Positions 11,497-23,609 of a stretch of 64,000 nucleotides of DNA are shown here, piece after piece. A model generated the notes under the pieces. It saw only the letters and a program-made list of their open reading frames with translations. It ran no database searches and had not been told where the DNA came from. Source of the stretch: Neelides folsomi (lineage: Eukaryota; Arthropoda; Collembola; Neelipleona; Neelidae); contig JAQGBZ010000010.1 in assembly GCA_034687125.1 (NCBI GenBank), positions 1-64,000 of the forward strand, in the 5' to 3' direction. The position numbers and the translations under genes were made by a program. Position 1 is the stretch's first letter. Every line of letters starts with the position of its first letter.

Positions 11497-13266
11497 AAGA
11501 TATACTATTTCCATAAATTGGAATTAAATCATTATATACATATAATTAAGTGCTTAATTTGTATCTAAAGATTATCTTAAACATTTGGCACGCCACATCC
11601 TTCATCTCAAGATCAAGTTTTAGATATCTTAATCCTTTCTAAATAATATGAACTTTGAAAATTACACTGTAATATACGTATTATACTAATTTAAATACCT
11701 TTATTATATCAAAATATAATTTTATATTTCCTTTTCCAATGATATTAAGATTTATCATCCATGTTTTCTTTATATATCTTACTTATTACTATTACTCATT
11801 ACCATCTATTAACCATTCATTTCCAATTTATTAGTATTTAATATTTTAGATATGTAAATTATATTTTGAATCCGTGTTATAGAAAGTATTGTTATTAAAG
11901 TTTAGTCTAATTTAAATGAGAGAGTGTGAGTACCTCATAGTCTTCCTAGTTAGAGAACAATCCAATGAATTGTATTAAATAGTCAACTCTTGGTTAATAA
12001 CTTGACTTTTTTTGTAAAAGTAGATTTTTTTATTTAAAGCACAAATTCATTTATGTCAAATCTTTAGTTGTTTTGTATGAGATATAGTTATTTTATTTTG
12101 ATTGATTTTTGGAAGTTCCTGAGTTCGTTAATATTGTGAAATAAAAAATTTATTCATAAATGAAATTATACTTTTTGAATCAATCTAAATAGCATAAGTT
12201 TCATAATTCAGCATTATTGTATTCATAAATAAGGCTAAGGCATAACATATTTAACTATATATTATGTTTAAATGTAAACATAATATACCTTTATTTAAAG
12301 ATCACATTGCATTGTTTGATATAAACGTATTGAGAGAATAAAAAATAATTGTCAATTGTCAACATAATACTTATGCATAAATTCTATTTAAGCGATAATT
12401 TATGTTGATGTAAAATAAAGTTTCTGCTTGTGCTTATTATATTTATTTCTAAATGTAAATATAAGATAAATTTTATAACATATTTAATATATACATACAT
12501 ATAAATACTCATATATTTAAATACTCACCTCGTACATTTACCATTAGATAAAAGATTTGGACATATTTACTAAAATACTTTTAGTGCAGTACATTACATA
12601 GAAGGGTTAGATATACAATACACATACACTATGGTATAATATACCATCCTATGCAACTTTTTATGAGAGCTCATTGAAGTTTAACCTTGGGAAGTTCCTT
12701 GTCAAACCTCATCTTCATAGTACAATGAAAATAGACTAAACATAATTTTAAAATTTTAATGTGCGTAGTATACTACCTATAAAATTAAATATAAATTCTA
12801 GTTTTGATATTTTGATCTTTGATTACGATCGCTAATTTACCCAACTCTCGAACACTCGAGAACAAAGAATTAGAGATCTAAATTGTTCATATGCTTGTAC
12901 ATATTACATACCTACTTACACCGTAATATCATTTATACAATATCTTCCTCCAGTTCATTATATCGACATTGACATAATATTTGATAATATACCTATGAAT
13001 CTATTATGAGAGGTAAATGGTAAATATTATCTCTCTCATTCACGTTGTCTCACCTCATGTTGACAGTAAAATATTAAAGATTGCAATACCAGCATAATAT
13101 AAATTTTAAGTGGAACTTGAACTATCAACGCCTATCAAAAGAGTTAATCACAAAGTTAAATGTCCAATTTTTAATTCAATTCTCATCGAGTAAGTGTTAA
13201 TGATATTAAAGATTTTAAATATATTTTTAACACAGTTGACAATTAATTTAATAAGGGGGAAAGAAA
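11497..13266. other. Intergenic, no gene seen
   Basis: 1.77 kb of very AT-rich DNA between FAM8A1 and AGMO. No open frame, RNA gene or repeat recognised. The right end should hold the AGMO promoter and 5' UTR; the first coding exon has no visible acceptor just before it. Confidence 0.5.
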
Positions 13267-16200
13267 ATGGAAATTGCTAAAGGAGTAGGACGGCTCTTTT
13301 ATGCAATAAGCCCAAATGAGACTGCAATCAAAACATTAGAAGACCTTCCAAAGCCTGACTATGTAACACAAGTGAGCTAATTTTTTTAAATAATTCATTT
13401 TCTTAAAGAAATTTTCCTTAAACGTCATTTTATTAGGCCGTTCCTTACTTTATAACTTTCATCGTGATAGAATATGTTGTTCAATGGCTTAGAGGTAAAC
13501 CAACAGCTAGACTTAACGATGGAATTACATCATTATCGCATGGCATGTTTCTTGGATGTGGGCAGTGAGTAAAAATACACAAGACATCATACCATTAATA
13601 AAAATTATTCTTAATTTTTTAAAATTATCAGGTATTACTCTTGTGATTGGAAATTTTAATTGTTGAAATACCCAATAATCTTATAATCTATAATATTTAG
13701 ACTGTTGGTTAGGGGCATTGAGAGCTACTTTTACTTAAAGATTTACGAGAATTATCGCATTTACGAATTAGCATGGGATTCCGCAATAACTTGGTACATT
13801 GCCGCTTTATTAGTGGATTTCGGATACTATTGGCTTCATCGAGCAGCTCATGGTTAAAATAATATATTTTTTATTCGTTTTTATTGATTTTATTAAAAAG
13901 TTGCAAGATATTGCAGCTTTATATTCTTATCGAAAGATTTTAAACAAGACATTATTTAAATCATTTTAATTTAATAGAAATGAACTTTTTCTGGGCTCAA
14001 CATCAAGTTCATCATAGTTCAGAAGAGTACAATTTGACCACGGCCCTTCGTCAGTCGGCCCTACAAGGATGGATTGGATGGATCTTTTATCTCCCTATGG
14101 CTTTCTTCGTCCCTCCTTCCATTTTTCTCATTCATCAGCAATTTAATTTACTTGTACAGTTTTGGATTCACACTGAAGTTGTTGAGTCGCTTGGACCTCT
14201 CGAATATGTCCTTAACACCTCACGTCATCATAGAGTTCATCATGGTATAATATCAATGTTCACTAGTGAATTCTGACATAAATGTTTGTATTAGAGTATG
14301 TTATGTATTCTACAATATTTTATCTCGAATTTCAATTGTAACTTGAATTTATTTGATCAGAGTTCGTTTTTGTCAATTTGAGCATTTACAAAACATAAAT
14401 ATATCGATATATTGTAATGTAATACTCATAGTACATACATCTTTTTATAATCACTTCTAATTTTGCAATTCAGGAAGCAACCGTTACTGCCTTGACAAAA
14501 ACTATGCTGGTTGGCTTATCATTTGGGACCGATTATTTGGAACATTCGAACAATGGCGACCCAATGAGAAAATTGTATATGGATTGGTTGAGGAAGTAAA
14601 AAGTTTCAATCCATTTTGGCTTCAGGTTTGAACCTTATGCTTTATTTTTTAATACTATACAGAATACAGATTCAGAATATACTGATATGATTACAATATA
14701 AATACAGAGTTCATAAATTCATACATAAAGCTTATTTTTGTAAGTCAATAATTTTATTCACGAAATATGTAATTCACAGATATTTATACTATAGTATAGG
14801 TATATAAAATCGATACATCTTAAATTGGGATAGATCATAATGTTAATAAGGTAGTAATTGGCAATGGCTTTGATGCCTCTTTGATACTATGAATGAGCAT
14901 CGGATTCATCTGATATTAAGTTTGGATGTACAGCGGAGATTATTTGATCTAATGTCAATGCTTTTGAAGATTCGGTTCTTTTTTCTTGATTTAGAGTGTA
15001 AAATGAAAGACGCTGATCTGCTGCTTCCTTCATTTCAGCCTCCACATGCTCTAAATGTAAAGTCTCCCTTGCGTGATAAACAACATAGATCATAACGCTG
15101 AGGACAAAGAGAAAGACGAGACCAGTGAACGCTCCCACAATTAGAACAACTGTGCCAAGTGAAATTCCCATGTTTTCTCCTTCTTTTCAGTGGATTAAGG
15201 AATAATAATGATCCTGGATTTTTGAATATTAATTCCAAATCTCATCATTTTTCTTAACAATAAGCCCAGGTGGATTTTATTCCCTACTTCTTACTTATTG
15301 TTAGTTTCTTGATTTCTTTTGTATATTTCAGCCCTGTTAAGCATAAGATTACAAAAATGATTAGTTTAATATGCTTCAATTATACGGTAGTTTTTATGCA
15401 ACAGTTCGTACTTTAAAAATTGAGCACAATATTCAAAACTCCAACACCTTTCTGTCTTAAATTGAGTAATAAGCTATAAAGGTTATATTTAAACATAACT
15501 TCACTTTAAACGTCTATAAATTAAAAAATGGCAAAAACTGACATTTTCTATCTAAATAGGTAATTCGCCTCTTTAGTTGTACATTTTATGACTAAATTAA
15601 TTTTTTTCAATGTATAGGTATTATCGTATAATGAGCCCTATCGCTTAATTAAACTAACTATTAATTATTCGTCATCGCAAACATTGTATCTTAATCAATT
15701 ATTAAATTAACTCGCTAGATATGATTTGATGAATAAAAGCTATAAGATATAATATTATATGCGTACCTATTATGACTTCTGTAGATATATCAAATACAAA
15801 ATTATAGTGAACAAGTGAACATCAATTGATATCTTATCTAGCAATTTCCTTCCTGGAAATGTGGGAATAAAATCAATACTCATAGGCTACAGTTTTAGCT
15901 ATTTTATGTTATTCCCAAAATACTAATTGAATTGAGATATGTATCAATATGATTGGTATTTGAGTGAAAAAATATTTTGACATTATGCTTATTATGTTGA
16001 TAGTTTAACATTGAAATTATTCAATGTGAATTTGATCATTTTATTATAAATATTTAATTGATTCAATAAATGTTATGCTGTCAATCAGAAAATCAATAGA
16101 TAATAATAAAATTACATAGTAAATATATTGATGATTTAATTTTTTGATCCAATGTCAAAGTCTTTGAAGCGTCGTCTCTTTTCTTTTGACATTGTAAGCA

Positions 16201-18006
16201 AATGGGAATATGTTGTTATTTAGTATAAAAGATTCCTTCAGTTCAGTTTCCGCCTTTTCTGATTGTAAAGTTTCTTTCGCATGCACAACTACACAGATCA
16301 TGACGCTAAGAACAAAGAGAAAAACAACACCAGTAAATGCTCCTACTATTAAAACAGCAATGTCCAGCGAAGTTGGCATCTTTTCTGTGATTTTGTAAAG
16401 TCTCCCAGAAGGAATTTTCAACCACATTCAATCTAAATATCGAATAACAAATTAACAATCTTGATTTGTTGACAATTCATACTAAAGTTAGATAGAATAT
16501 CTTATATATTATGGTATGTATAAATCTTTAAAACGTAGAGTAGATTTAGTATATTAACTTTATATTCTTGATTCCCAATATTTTAGTAGAGTATAATGAA
16601 TAATTTTACTAAGCTTACATTATTTTTTATGCTGTTCTAATCATTCTACAGACAAAATACTAATATGAATGATCTGATAGTTATTTCTCTTCCTAGCTAC
16701 TCTTCATACTAACTTAATATTTATGCAAGAGTGCAACTTATCGTTCATATAAATCGACACTATCAAACTATCAACTTAATTAATGTCCTCTTAATTATAA
16801 ATACATGTCGTTTCCATTCGACATCCCCAGCACATAAAATATATCTTCATTTAATAAATAAATCGAGGGTCAACTATCTGTAAAAGTAATTAGGTAACAT
16901 ATGCACATTACATCATTATACCATAGAATATATATATATATATATATATATACCTAAATACACATACCTAAAGTACCATATATCATATATCTGCTCGCTC
17001 TTGGCCACTTAAAAATGATTCATTGTCACAATGTTATCTTCTTAAAAGTATCCTATATTATTATATTATATAGTATACTCAAAATTTTGATAATTAGTGA
17101 TTTTTGTAATAAACTTACAGGTAATAAGCTTAATTAAGCTTAATCTTTAAACCTAACTTACAATAAGAGTAATACAAATTATTCTAAATAGTTCTTTTAT
17201 ATCCCGAAAATGTGGAGTCGGGCAAAAGAATACACAAACATGACGGATAAGCTTTCCGTAGCATTTAAAGGTCCTGGATGGACGCCAGGAAAGCCAAGAC
17301 TTGGAGATCCAATGGACTGCCCTGAGGTAAGGATTGTGATGTCTAGGATAATATGCTTTATCATTTGAAATTCAATTACATACTCTATTTCTAAACATTT
17401 AAGAGGTTAAAGGGCTTTTTTCTCTTTTCAAGAAAATGATGAATGAGTTATCCCTTTGTCTATGTTTGTTTTAAACTACACAATTAATGATAATTTTATG
17501 AACAGTTTCCTGACAGAGAGAAGTTCGACATCGATATTCCTATATGGCAAAGTGCTTATGCTGCAATACACTTTTTTGTAATACTCCTCGGATTCGATCA
17601 TCTTTCTAACACCCATCTGGTAATATTATTTAAATGCATCATTTATATATTCACGTATTATAAGAATTTTAAAAATTGAAAGAAAAATTGACTTTTCTCT
17701 TCCTTATCTCAGGAGCTGAGCCAAATGATTGTATCTCTCGTTGTATTTTATATCATCTTTTGTCTCACGAGTATTGGATTTGTTCTCGAAGGAAGAAAAC
17801 TTGGTTATGTTACAGAATTCTCCAGAACAGCCTCGTCTCTTTGGCTAATTAAACACCTAGAACTAGGAGGAATTTTAGGAGAAGGGCTAACAATGTTCTT
17901 TGGTGTATCAATATTCCTACTAGTTGTAAACATGTTATGGATTCAATTGTTCGGAAAGAAAACACAGCCAAAGAAAAGAGCAAGTAAGAAACAGAAATCA
18001 AAATAA
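13267..18006 (+). CDS. AGMO: Alkylglycerol monooxygenase (TMEM195)
   Basis: Tetrahydropterin-dependent enzyme of the ER that cleaves the ether bond of alkylglycerols. Exons 13267-13371, 13437-13564, 13701-13852, 13978-14244, 14474-14625, 17192-17326, 17506-17619, 17713-18006; 448 residues (human 445). The fatty-acid-hydroxylase iron ligands are present: HRAAH (HxxxH), HQVHHSSEEYN (HxxHH) and HHRVHH. AGMO-specific text includes WDSAITWYIAALLVDFGYYWLHR, QFNLLVQFWIHTEV, NRYCLDKNYAGWLIIWDRLFGTFE and, after the long intron, FKGPGWTPGKPRLG. Two or three more hydrophobic segments follow and a Lys-rich tail (KKRASKKQKSK). Intron 5 (14626-17191, 2.57 kb) is far longer than the others and contains two minus-strand small genes. 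Confidence 0.95.
14887..15171 (-). CDS. Small single-pass membrane protein, nested gene copy A
   Basis: Unspliced 94-residue ORF on the strand opposite AGMO, inside AGMO intron 5. Residues 1-6 are short and uncharged; residues 7-31 are one long hydrophobic helix (VVLIVGAFTGLVFLFVLSVMIYVV); the rest (about 60 residues) is charged and probably cytosolic, with HARETLHLEHVEAEMKEA helix-forming sequence and a C-terminal SALTLDQII-like patch. Its close relative at 16155-16379 preserves the membrane helix almost exactly, which supports real coding. I recognise no family. It has no cleavable-signal character; it could be a small regulator or an uncharacterised lineage-specific protein. Confidence 0.65.
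   Translation of the reverse strand: MGISLGTVVLIVGAFTGLVFLFVLSVMIYVVYHARETLHLEHVEAEMKEAADQRLSFYTLNQEKRTESSKALTLDQIISAVHPNLISDESDAHS
16155..16379 (-). pseudogene. Nested small membrane protein, copy B (frame-shifted)
   Basis: Tandem relative of the 14887-15171 gene, 1.2 kb upstream of it on the same strand. From the ATG at 16379 the first 49 residues align end to end with copy A (VLIVGAFTGVVFLFVLSVM identical but for one residue; HAKETL, AE..KE). An in-frame ATG at 16427 would add 16 residues. After residue 49 the frame departs: the C-terminal sequence equivalent to EKR...SKALTLDQ in copy A is still readable (KKRDDASKTLTLDQ) but in the next frame, after an extra 8 bases. Either the copy is damaged or it makes a protein with a different tail. 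Confidence 0.6.
16928..16952. repeat. (TA)n microsatellite
   Basis: Run of about twelve TA units within AGMO intron 5. Confidence 0.9.
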
Positions 18007-18839
18007 GTTTAAGTTTAAAAGATCACACGAGAATACAAAATTTATTTTTTCAAACTATCATTATTTACAAATATTATGTTCCATTTGTGTACAAGAAAGC
18101 TTTAAAATAATAACATAAACCTATACAAATATGTCGTAATAATTTGTAATTCAAATATAAAACCAATTTAAAAATAATCTAATACCCGTGATACAATGTA
18201 TTTATGAATTCTATTATTTTATGTTATGATTTATATAATACCGGTTAAACTTTGATAAATCTATTATTATAATTTTAAGAATACAAGAACATATACATAC
18301 AATTTAGTATTAAAATATTAATAAATAAAAGAGATCCGATTTGAAGAAATGTTTAATATGTAATTAATTTAATGGCCCATTTTCAAAAATGAATATAGAG
18401 TATGTGTAGGATAATGCTAAACCTATTGATTTACATGTATCAAATAAAATTAATTCTTTGAAATAATCTTCCTACAATACATATCGTAAAAATATAATTA
18501 GCACACAATGTCATTGCAAACGATACAATTAATGATTCATAAAAATTATTATTCAATAAACAAGAATTGTGAAATGCATAAAAAGTAAATATTTAAACTG
18601 GTTCATTTTGTTATAAAATATGAGGCACTAAATACAAACAGTTCTAGCAATATTGGTTCAAATAAAATCATGTCAACTGATAGCGGTAAAAAAAGTTTAA
18701 GTCATGAATCATACAAACGTCGGGAAAATAATCGTGAATAGAAATAGCTATTTCAAATATTTCCACTGGTAATTTGTCAAAATAATACGATTTGTACAGA
18801 GAACGCGAACGAAAGAAAAATTAAGTATTAACATATTTA
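18007..18839. other. Convergent 3' flanks of AGMO and Spindly, no gene seen
   Basis: AT-rich interval between two facing stop codons, holding the 3' UTRs of both genes. No other structure recognised. Confidence 0.5.
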
Positions 18840-20684
18840 TCATTGTTGTTTACAATCCATTTCTTCTTTCTTCCCCAGGGTTCTTAGGCGAGGTGGGGAT
18901 TTTCGTACATCTTTAGTAAAAAGATCCGACTCGAGTGTATTGACATTGCAGTTTGCATCGCGTTGATGATTATTGATCGATTCATCGGGTGGTCCGGATG
19001 TGGAGCGACTAAAGGAACTCTGTGGCGACTCGCTACTGTAGCTGGAATTACTCAAGGACTCGTTTCTAGCGTTCCCATTTTTAATACCAGCCAGGGTAGC
19101 TTCTGGAATTAAAACAAATACAAAAAATAAAATTTCATGCCTTTAAGCATTTAAACATTTCTTATGGTACCTTTCTTAGATAACGTATCTTCAGCAATAT
19201 TTAGTTGTATTCTCAGAATTTTGAGTTGGGCCTCTGCTTCCGTCCTAAAATGTTTGGCTGAAATTGCTTGTTTTTTATACTCAAGGACTTCACGGTCCAC
19301 CGTCATACGCTGATGCAAGAGATCGTCGCGTTCTTTGCGAATGTTTTCAAGTTCGCCATAATCTCCATTCCTAGGTTCTTCACCGTGGAATTTGTAAGTG
19401 ACGAGCTTCTTTTTGTACTCATTACGGAGAAACTCCAGTCGTTCTCGATATGCCTATAAATAAACCCCGATTATAAAAAATATGTATATTTGTAAAATCA
19501 TTGAAAACAATTCTCAAATGATTGCATAAAGAACTTTTACCTCAATGCAATCAGTACTTTCGCTTTTAATCTTCTTCATCTCAATAAGAAAATCATTCTC
19601 ATTCTTTTGCATTCTCTTAATTTGGTCAATAATGCCCGTATAACGAGAATCTCCAGTATCAATTGCTGTCTGAAGTTCACAATTTCTTTTTGTCAGAAAT
19701 TTGATGTTATCTCTCAGTCTATTCATCTCTTGTTCAACTGAAATATATGTAAAACGATAATGTAAGGAAATCAACTATTTGTAATTGGATTATTTGTGAA
19801 TATAAAATATATTATAGAACTCATCTACTATTGGTTTATTGGCAACTAACCCTTTTGCCTTCGATCGTCCAATTCGGTGAATAATGAGTTTCCTCTTTTG
19901 GTTGGATCGAGACTTTCTTTATTCTGGTTCTCATAAAGAGCTTGGCGTTGCTGAAACTCTGCAATTTCTTCTTGTCTCTCCAATTCTATTTCCCTCATTC
20001 TACTTTGAAGTTGAGATATACAAGAATCCTTATTTTCAGATTCCTCTTTCAAAGAATTAATGATCTTATCTTTAGACTCAAGTCGTTTGTCTTGCTCTTG
20101 GATCTTTCTGTGATTTGTTTCCAATGATAGCTGAGTGTCTTTGAGTTTAGTGGTCAACTGGTCATTTCTCATCTGTGAAATTCAAAAACAAAATTGAATT
20201 TATGAATGATAAATACAATTTTTTTTAAATGAATGATTCTATGAATTATCGTTATTAGACCTTTAATGTTTCAACATTTTCTGTCCTTTCATAGGTCTCC
20301 ACTTGGTTCCCTTTCAAGTTTATTATAGTTTTCTGAAGTGCTTCGAGCTTTCCTCTTAAAGTCTCATTTTCATCTTGAGTTTGCAATAAATCGTCGTTCA
20401 AAGCAGTAATCTTTAATAAATAAAACATTACTTATAAACATTGGAATCTACATTTCTGTATAAATAATATAAAGTTTTAAGGTAATAACCCGATCGGTTA
20501 AATCAGTTTCTTTTATTTTAAATTCAGCTTTTAATTTGTCAGAAATTTCATCAAACTCTTTCTCCTTTGACTTTAATTCTTCACGCAGATCCTCAATTTG
20601 AAATCCAAAGTTATCCTCCAAGCTTTTTATTTTTAGCAGAAGCTGGTGGTTTTCTTGTTTCAAGGTATCAATTTCTGAATCCAT
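18840..20684 (-). CDS. SPDL1: Spindly, kinetochore dynein adaptor
   Basis: Exons (minus): 20684-20490, 20410-20261, 20172-19851, 19737-19541, 19453-19171, 19102-18840; 469 residues from this ATG. Almost wholly coiled coil (about residues 1-375), then a Ser/Pro-rich tail. The Spindly signature DPTKRGNSLFTELDDRR (human DPNSKGNSLFAEVEDRR), which binds the pointed-end complex of dynactin, lies near residues 205-222 across the exon 3/4 border. The protein ends Cys-Lys-Gln-Gln, matching the farnesylated CPQQ end of human Spindly that docks it on the RZZ complex. The start is uncertain: the reading frame stays open back to a splice acceptor just before ATG 20684 (giving GQLV before the Met), so a short upstream coding exon carrying the rest of the CC1 box is likely. 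Confidence 0.87.
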
Positions 20685-20699
20685 TACGAGTTGTCCTAA

Positions 20700-22633
20700 A
20701 AAAGTATAAAAACACGAAAAATTGAATATAAAACACTTCCAGAAGTTCGAGAGCTCAACTCAACATCTAAAAATGTAAAAAAAAAACTTTATAGAAATCA
20801 AGAAATCAATTATCTTACAAATTATCTTTCTTAGACGTGTAAGAAAATGTTAATATTGCAGAAATCCCTAAATATACACCAACTTTTTTATTTTAACATC
20901 GGATCGTCTTTGTAGATAAATGTAAAAGAAATTAAAATGTAGGGAATCGGGATAACGGTTATTTTTAGTGAGCCAGAGAATTCAATTCTCTTTCCCTATA
21001 CCTTTCCTATCGTATTTCATTTTCTATTTCTTCCGTAATAGTTTGTGATTTTAAGAGGGAACTTGCGCTTGAATTAGGCTTATAATTAACGATAAGGGCA
21101 ATACGAAACTTGTGAGTTGTGAGCTTGTGCTGTGACGATCCGTTGTGGAGTTGGACTGTTATTGAAGAATTGAAGGAAAATAAGTTGTATACATAATAAA
21201 TAAAAATACTTAAAGTTAGTACTTATAGGTATGATGTTGACATGATGTATCAATTAATAGATGTGTAACATCATCAATTGATCATTGAATCTTTAAAAAG
21301 ATTCATGAGACAACGAAGTATTGACGCTGAATATGGCACTGCACTGGAAATATATTATGCATTTTTTTCAATGAATTGATATTTTCATAAACATTATGCA
21401 ATGACAAATAACAAAAAGTATGTTGAAGCGTAATTATAATATGATTTTTATTCAAAAAATCCGTACCCTTGTAACAATCTACAAAGAAGCACCAAAAGGA
21501 ATCATTTTATTTTTTGGATAAGCTGAAAATGTAAGATTGGAAAGTTTGCGAATGTGCCGTACTTGTAATATGAATAGATGGTAGGTATTTTGTATTTAAA
21601 TTACTATACACATCAATTGGTTCCAGAGCCTGAATCTAAAAACAAATTATTTAAGAAGTTTAACCGTGTATTCAGTAACATGCAACATGGTGTTGGAGTG
21701 AATATAAAACAGAAGTTAAAACAGTAATAATACACGCCCATTTAATCTGTAACTTACGTTCTTATATATAAGACACAATTAGAGTATCATAGTCTTATAG
21801 CACAAAATGCATGTAAGCTATGCCGATGAACCTGTACATAACAATATACTATGTATTTAATGTATATAGTTAAGTATATACTTAATATTTCTAATTTGAC
21901 ACAATAATTACTAGTATATTAGTATATTTAAATGTTTTAAAAGCACCTAAGAGTTATATAACACTATTCACTATTGAACAATGTATCGACCTAGAAAATA
22001 TTATTTATATTATAAAGTTGAACAAGTTGAAGTACCGATGCATCAACATATTTTTGTGCATTAACATGATTAGTTTTTATTTATTTGTGACTCTGACTGT
22101 GACAGTTTAGAGAGATGTTAATATTTAATAATTTGTTTTTCAGTTTCATGTTTGTAATTTGTAATGATAATACATTTTTTCATAAGTTTGTCAAATAAGT
22201 TATTTCCTTTCTTTTGTTGGCTGATTGGCTGTATAGCTTGCACCATTTGGATGAGCTATTTAATTCTTACGCACATACACTTGTTAGTAATATGTTCTTT
22301 ACTATACAAACATCATTGGTTTACCTTTACATTCGATTGTATTCTTTAACGATTGACACCTTTATTTTAGCACGGTAAATTGGTAAATAGGTTTCTTACA
22401 TACTGTCGCTTGTGTCACACGAACAATTAGTAGTTTTGGATTGGATGGACACATTTTATAGAAGACATTTTTCAATATAAATGGCATGATTTCGAAAGTG
22501 GAAGTTCTAGCATAAGTGTTCGATTTTATAATTACGATAATAACATGTCTATTAAAATGTCATTGTAATAATACTTATTGTAAAGTTAAAAAATTATATT
22601 CGCGCGAGTGGAAATTGGATCAATTGTGCAAAT
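20700..22633. other. Intergenic, no gene seen
   Basis: About 1.9 kb between the start of Spindly and the 3' end of TPPP. The left part (20700-21150) should hold Spindly's promoter and 5' exon(s); a small candidate first exon on the minus strand ends with a donor near 21000. No RNA gene or mobile element recognised. Confidence 0.45.
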
Positions 22634-23609
22634 TCATTTAGCTGGTGGAGCTTCTTTCTTGAAACCTTGAACGTACCCCGACCCTGGAGCAACATCTTTT
22701 CGTCCCTCGATTCCACGTCCTTTGCCAGAAGCATCAAATCTCTCTTTGTGAGATCCAGTGTATTTTGACGTGTCGGTCAACCGTTCAACGACTCCAACAT
22801 GTGCTGCTTTCGTTGCCTTTAATATTAAAATCATGGCGCATATAAGCTATTGAATACATTATCTCTGCGTAAATTGTTTGTACGTACAATTAATGATGTA
22901 TTTTTATATTACGGGTTAACCCCTTGACCTTAGCTAGGCGCTAAACTTTTAGTATGTGATAATTTTGATAATTTATTTGTGTGTAGGTTTATTACTTGAG
23001 AAAGTCCAGGAGCTCCACAAGCTGTCATTTTGTCGGTGAGTTCTTTCGTCTCCATTTTCTTGGAAGCAGCTAGGCTCTCAAGGAATTTGTTGTAATCAGA
23101 ATAACTCACTTTCTTTGCAGTTCTAATAAAGCAAATATTTTCAATTAATTGTAAAATGTAAAATTTTGAGAATGATTCTAATAGGGGATTCCTAAAATGT
23201 AAATGTTACATTAAATATAATAAATGTTTAAACATACTTGAACAATTTTTTGAATGCAATGGAAGTGTCCGTAGTTGTAATTTTCTTTCCGTCAATCACT
23301 CCAGCTTGTTTCATCCACTTGTCCGAGTTGGTGAGAGTGATTTGCTTGCCATCGGAAGCTGTATCCCCGAATCTGCTGAAAGAGGCAAAGAGTTCTTTCA
23401 TCCCTCCTCCTGCTCCTCCAGTCGCAGCACTATCTCCCATCTATAAGAAAATAAATAATTGAAAGTTTTAATCTTTTAAATTTTAAGGACAGCAGTAAAA
23501 ATGTACAGTGGGGATGTGAGTTGTGTCTAACATTGACGTCGGAAAAAGACTCGTTAAGACTGTGTAACTGGTCTTCATATTCAGTTAATACACCGCTCGT
23601 TTCCTCCAT
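22634..23609 (-). CDS. TPPP: Tubulin polymerization-promoting protein (p25 family)
   Basis: Exons (minus): 23609-23532, 23440-23238, 23122-22996, 22816-22634; 196 residues, or 170 if translation starts at the ATG at 23440 that opens exon 2. Family hallmarks are the p25-alpha N-domain with [23 protein letters not shown] and, near the C-terminus, [24 protein letters not shown], the diagnostic TPPP block. The protein binds and bundles microtubules. Exon 1 (26 residues, acidic, [18 protein letters not shown]) joins in frame with the second ATG directly after the acceptor, so both N-termini are possible through alternative promoters or start choice. Confidence 0.92.

Noticed and set aside
22164-22349. 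Hydrophobic 61-codon plus frame
   Set aside because: T-rich intergenic DNA reads as Phe/Leu/Ile; no start context or relative.
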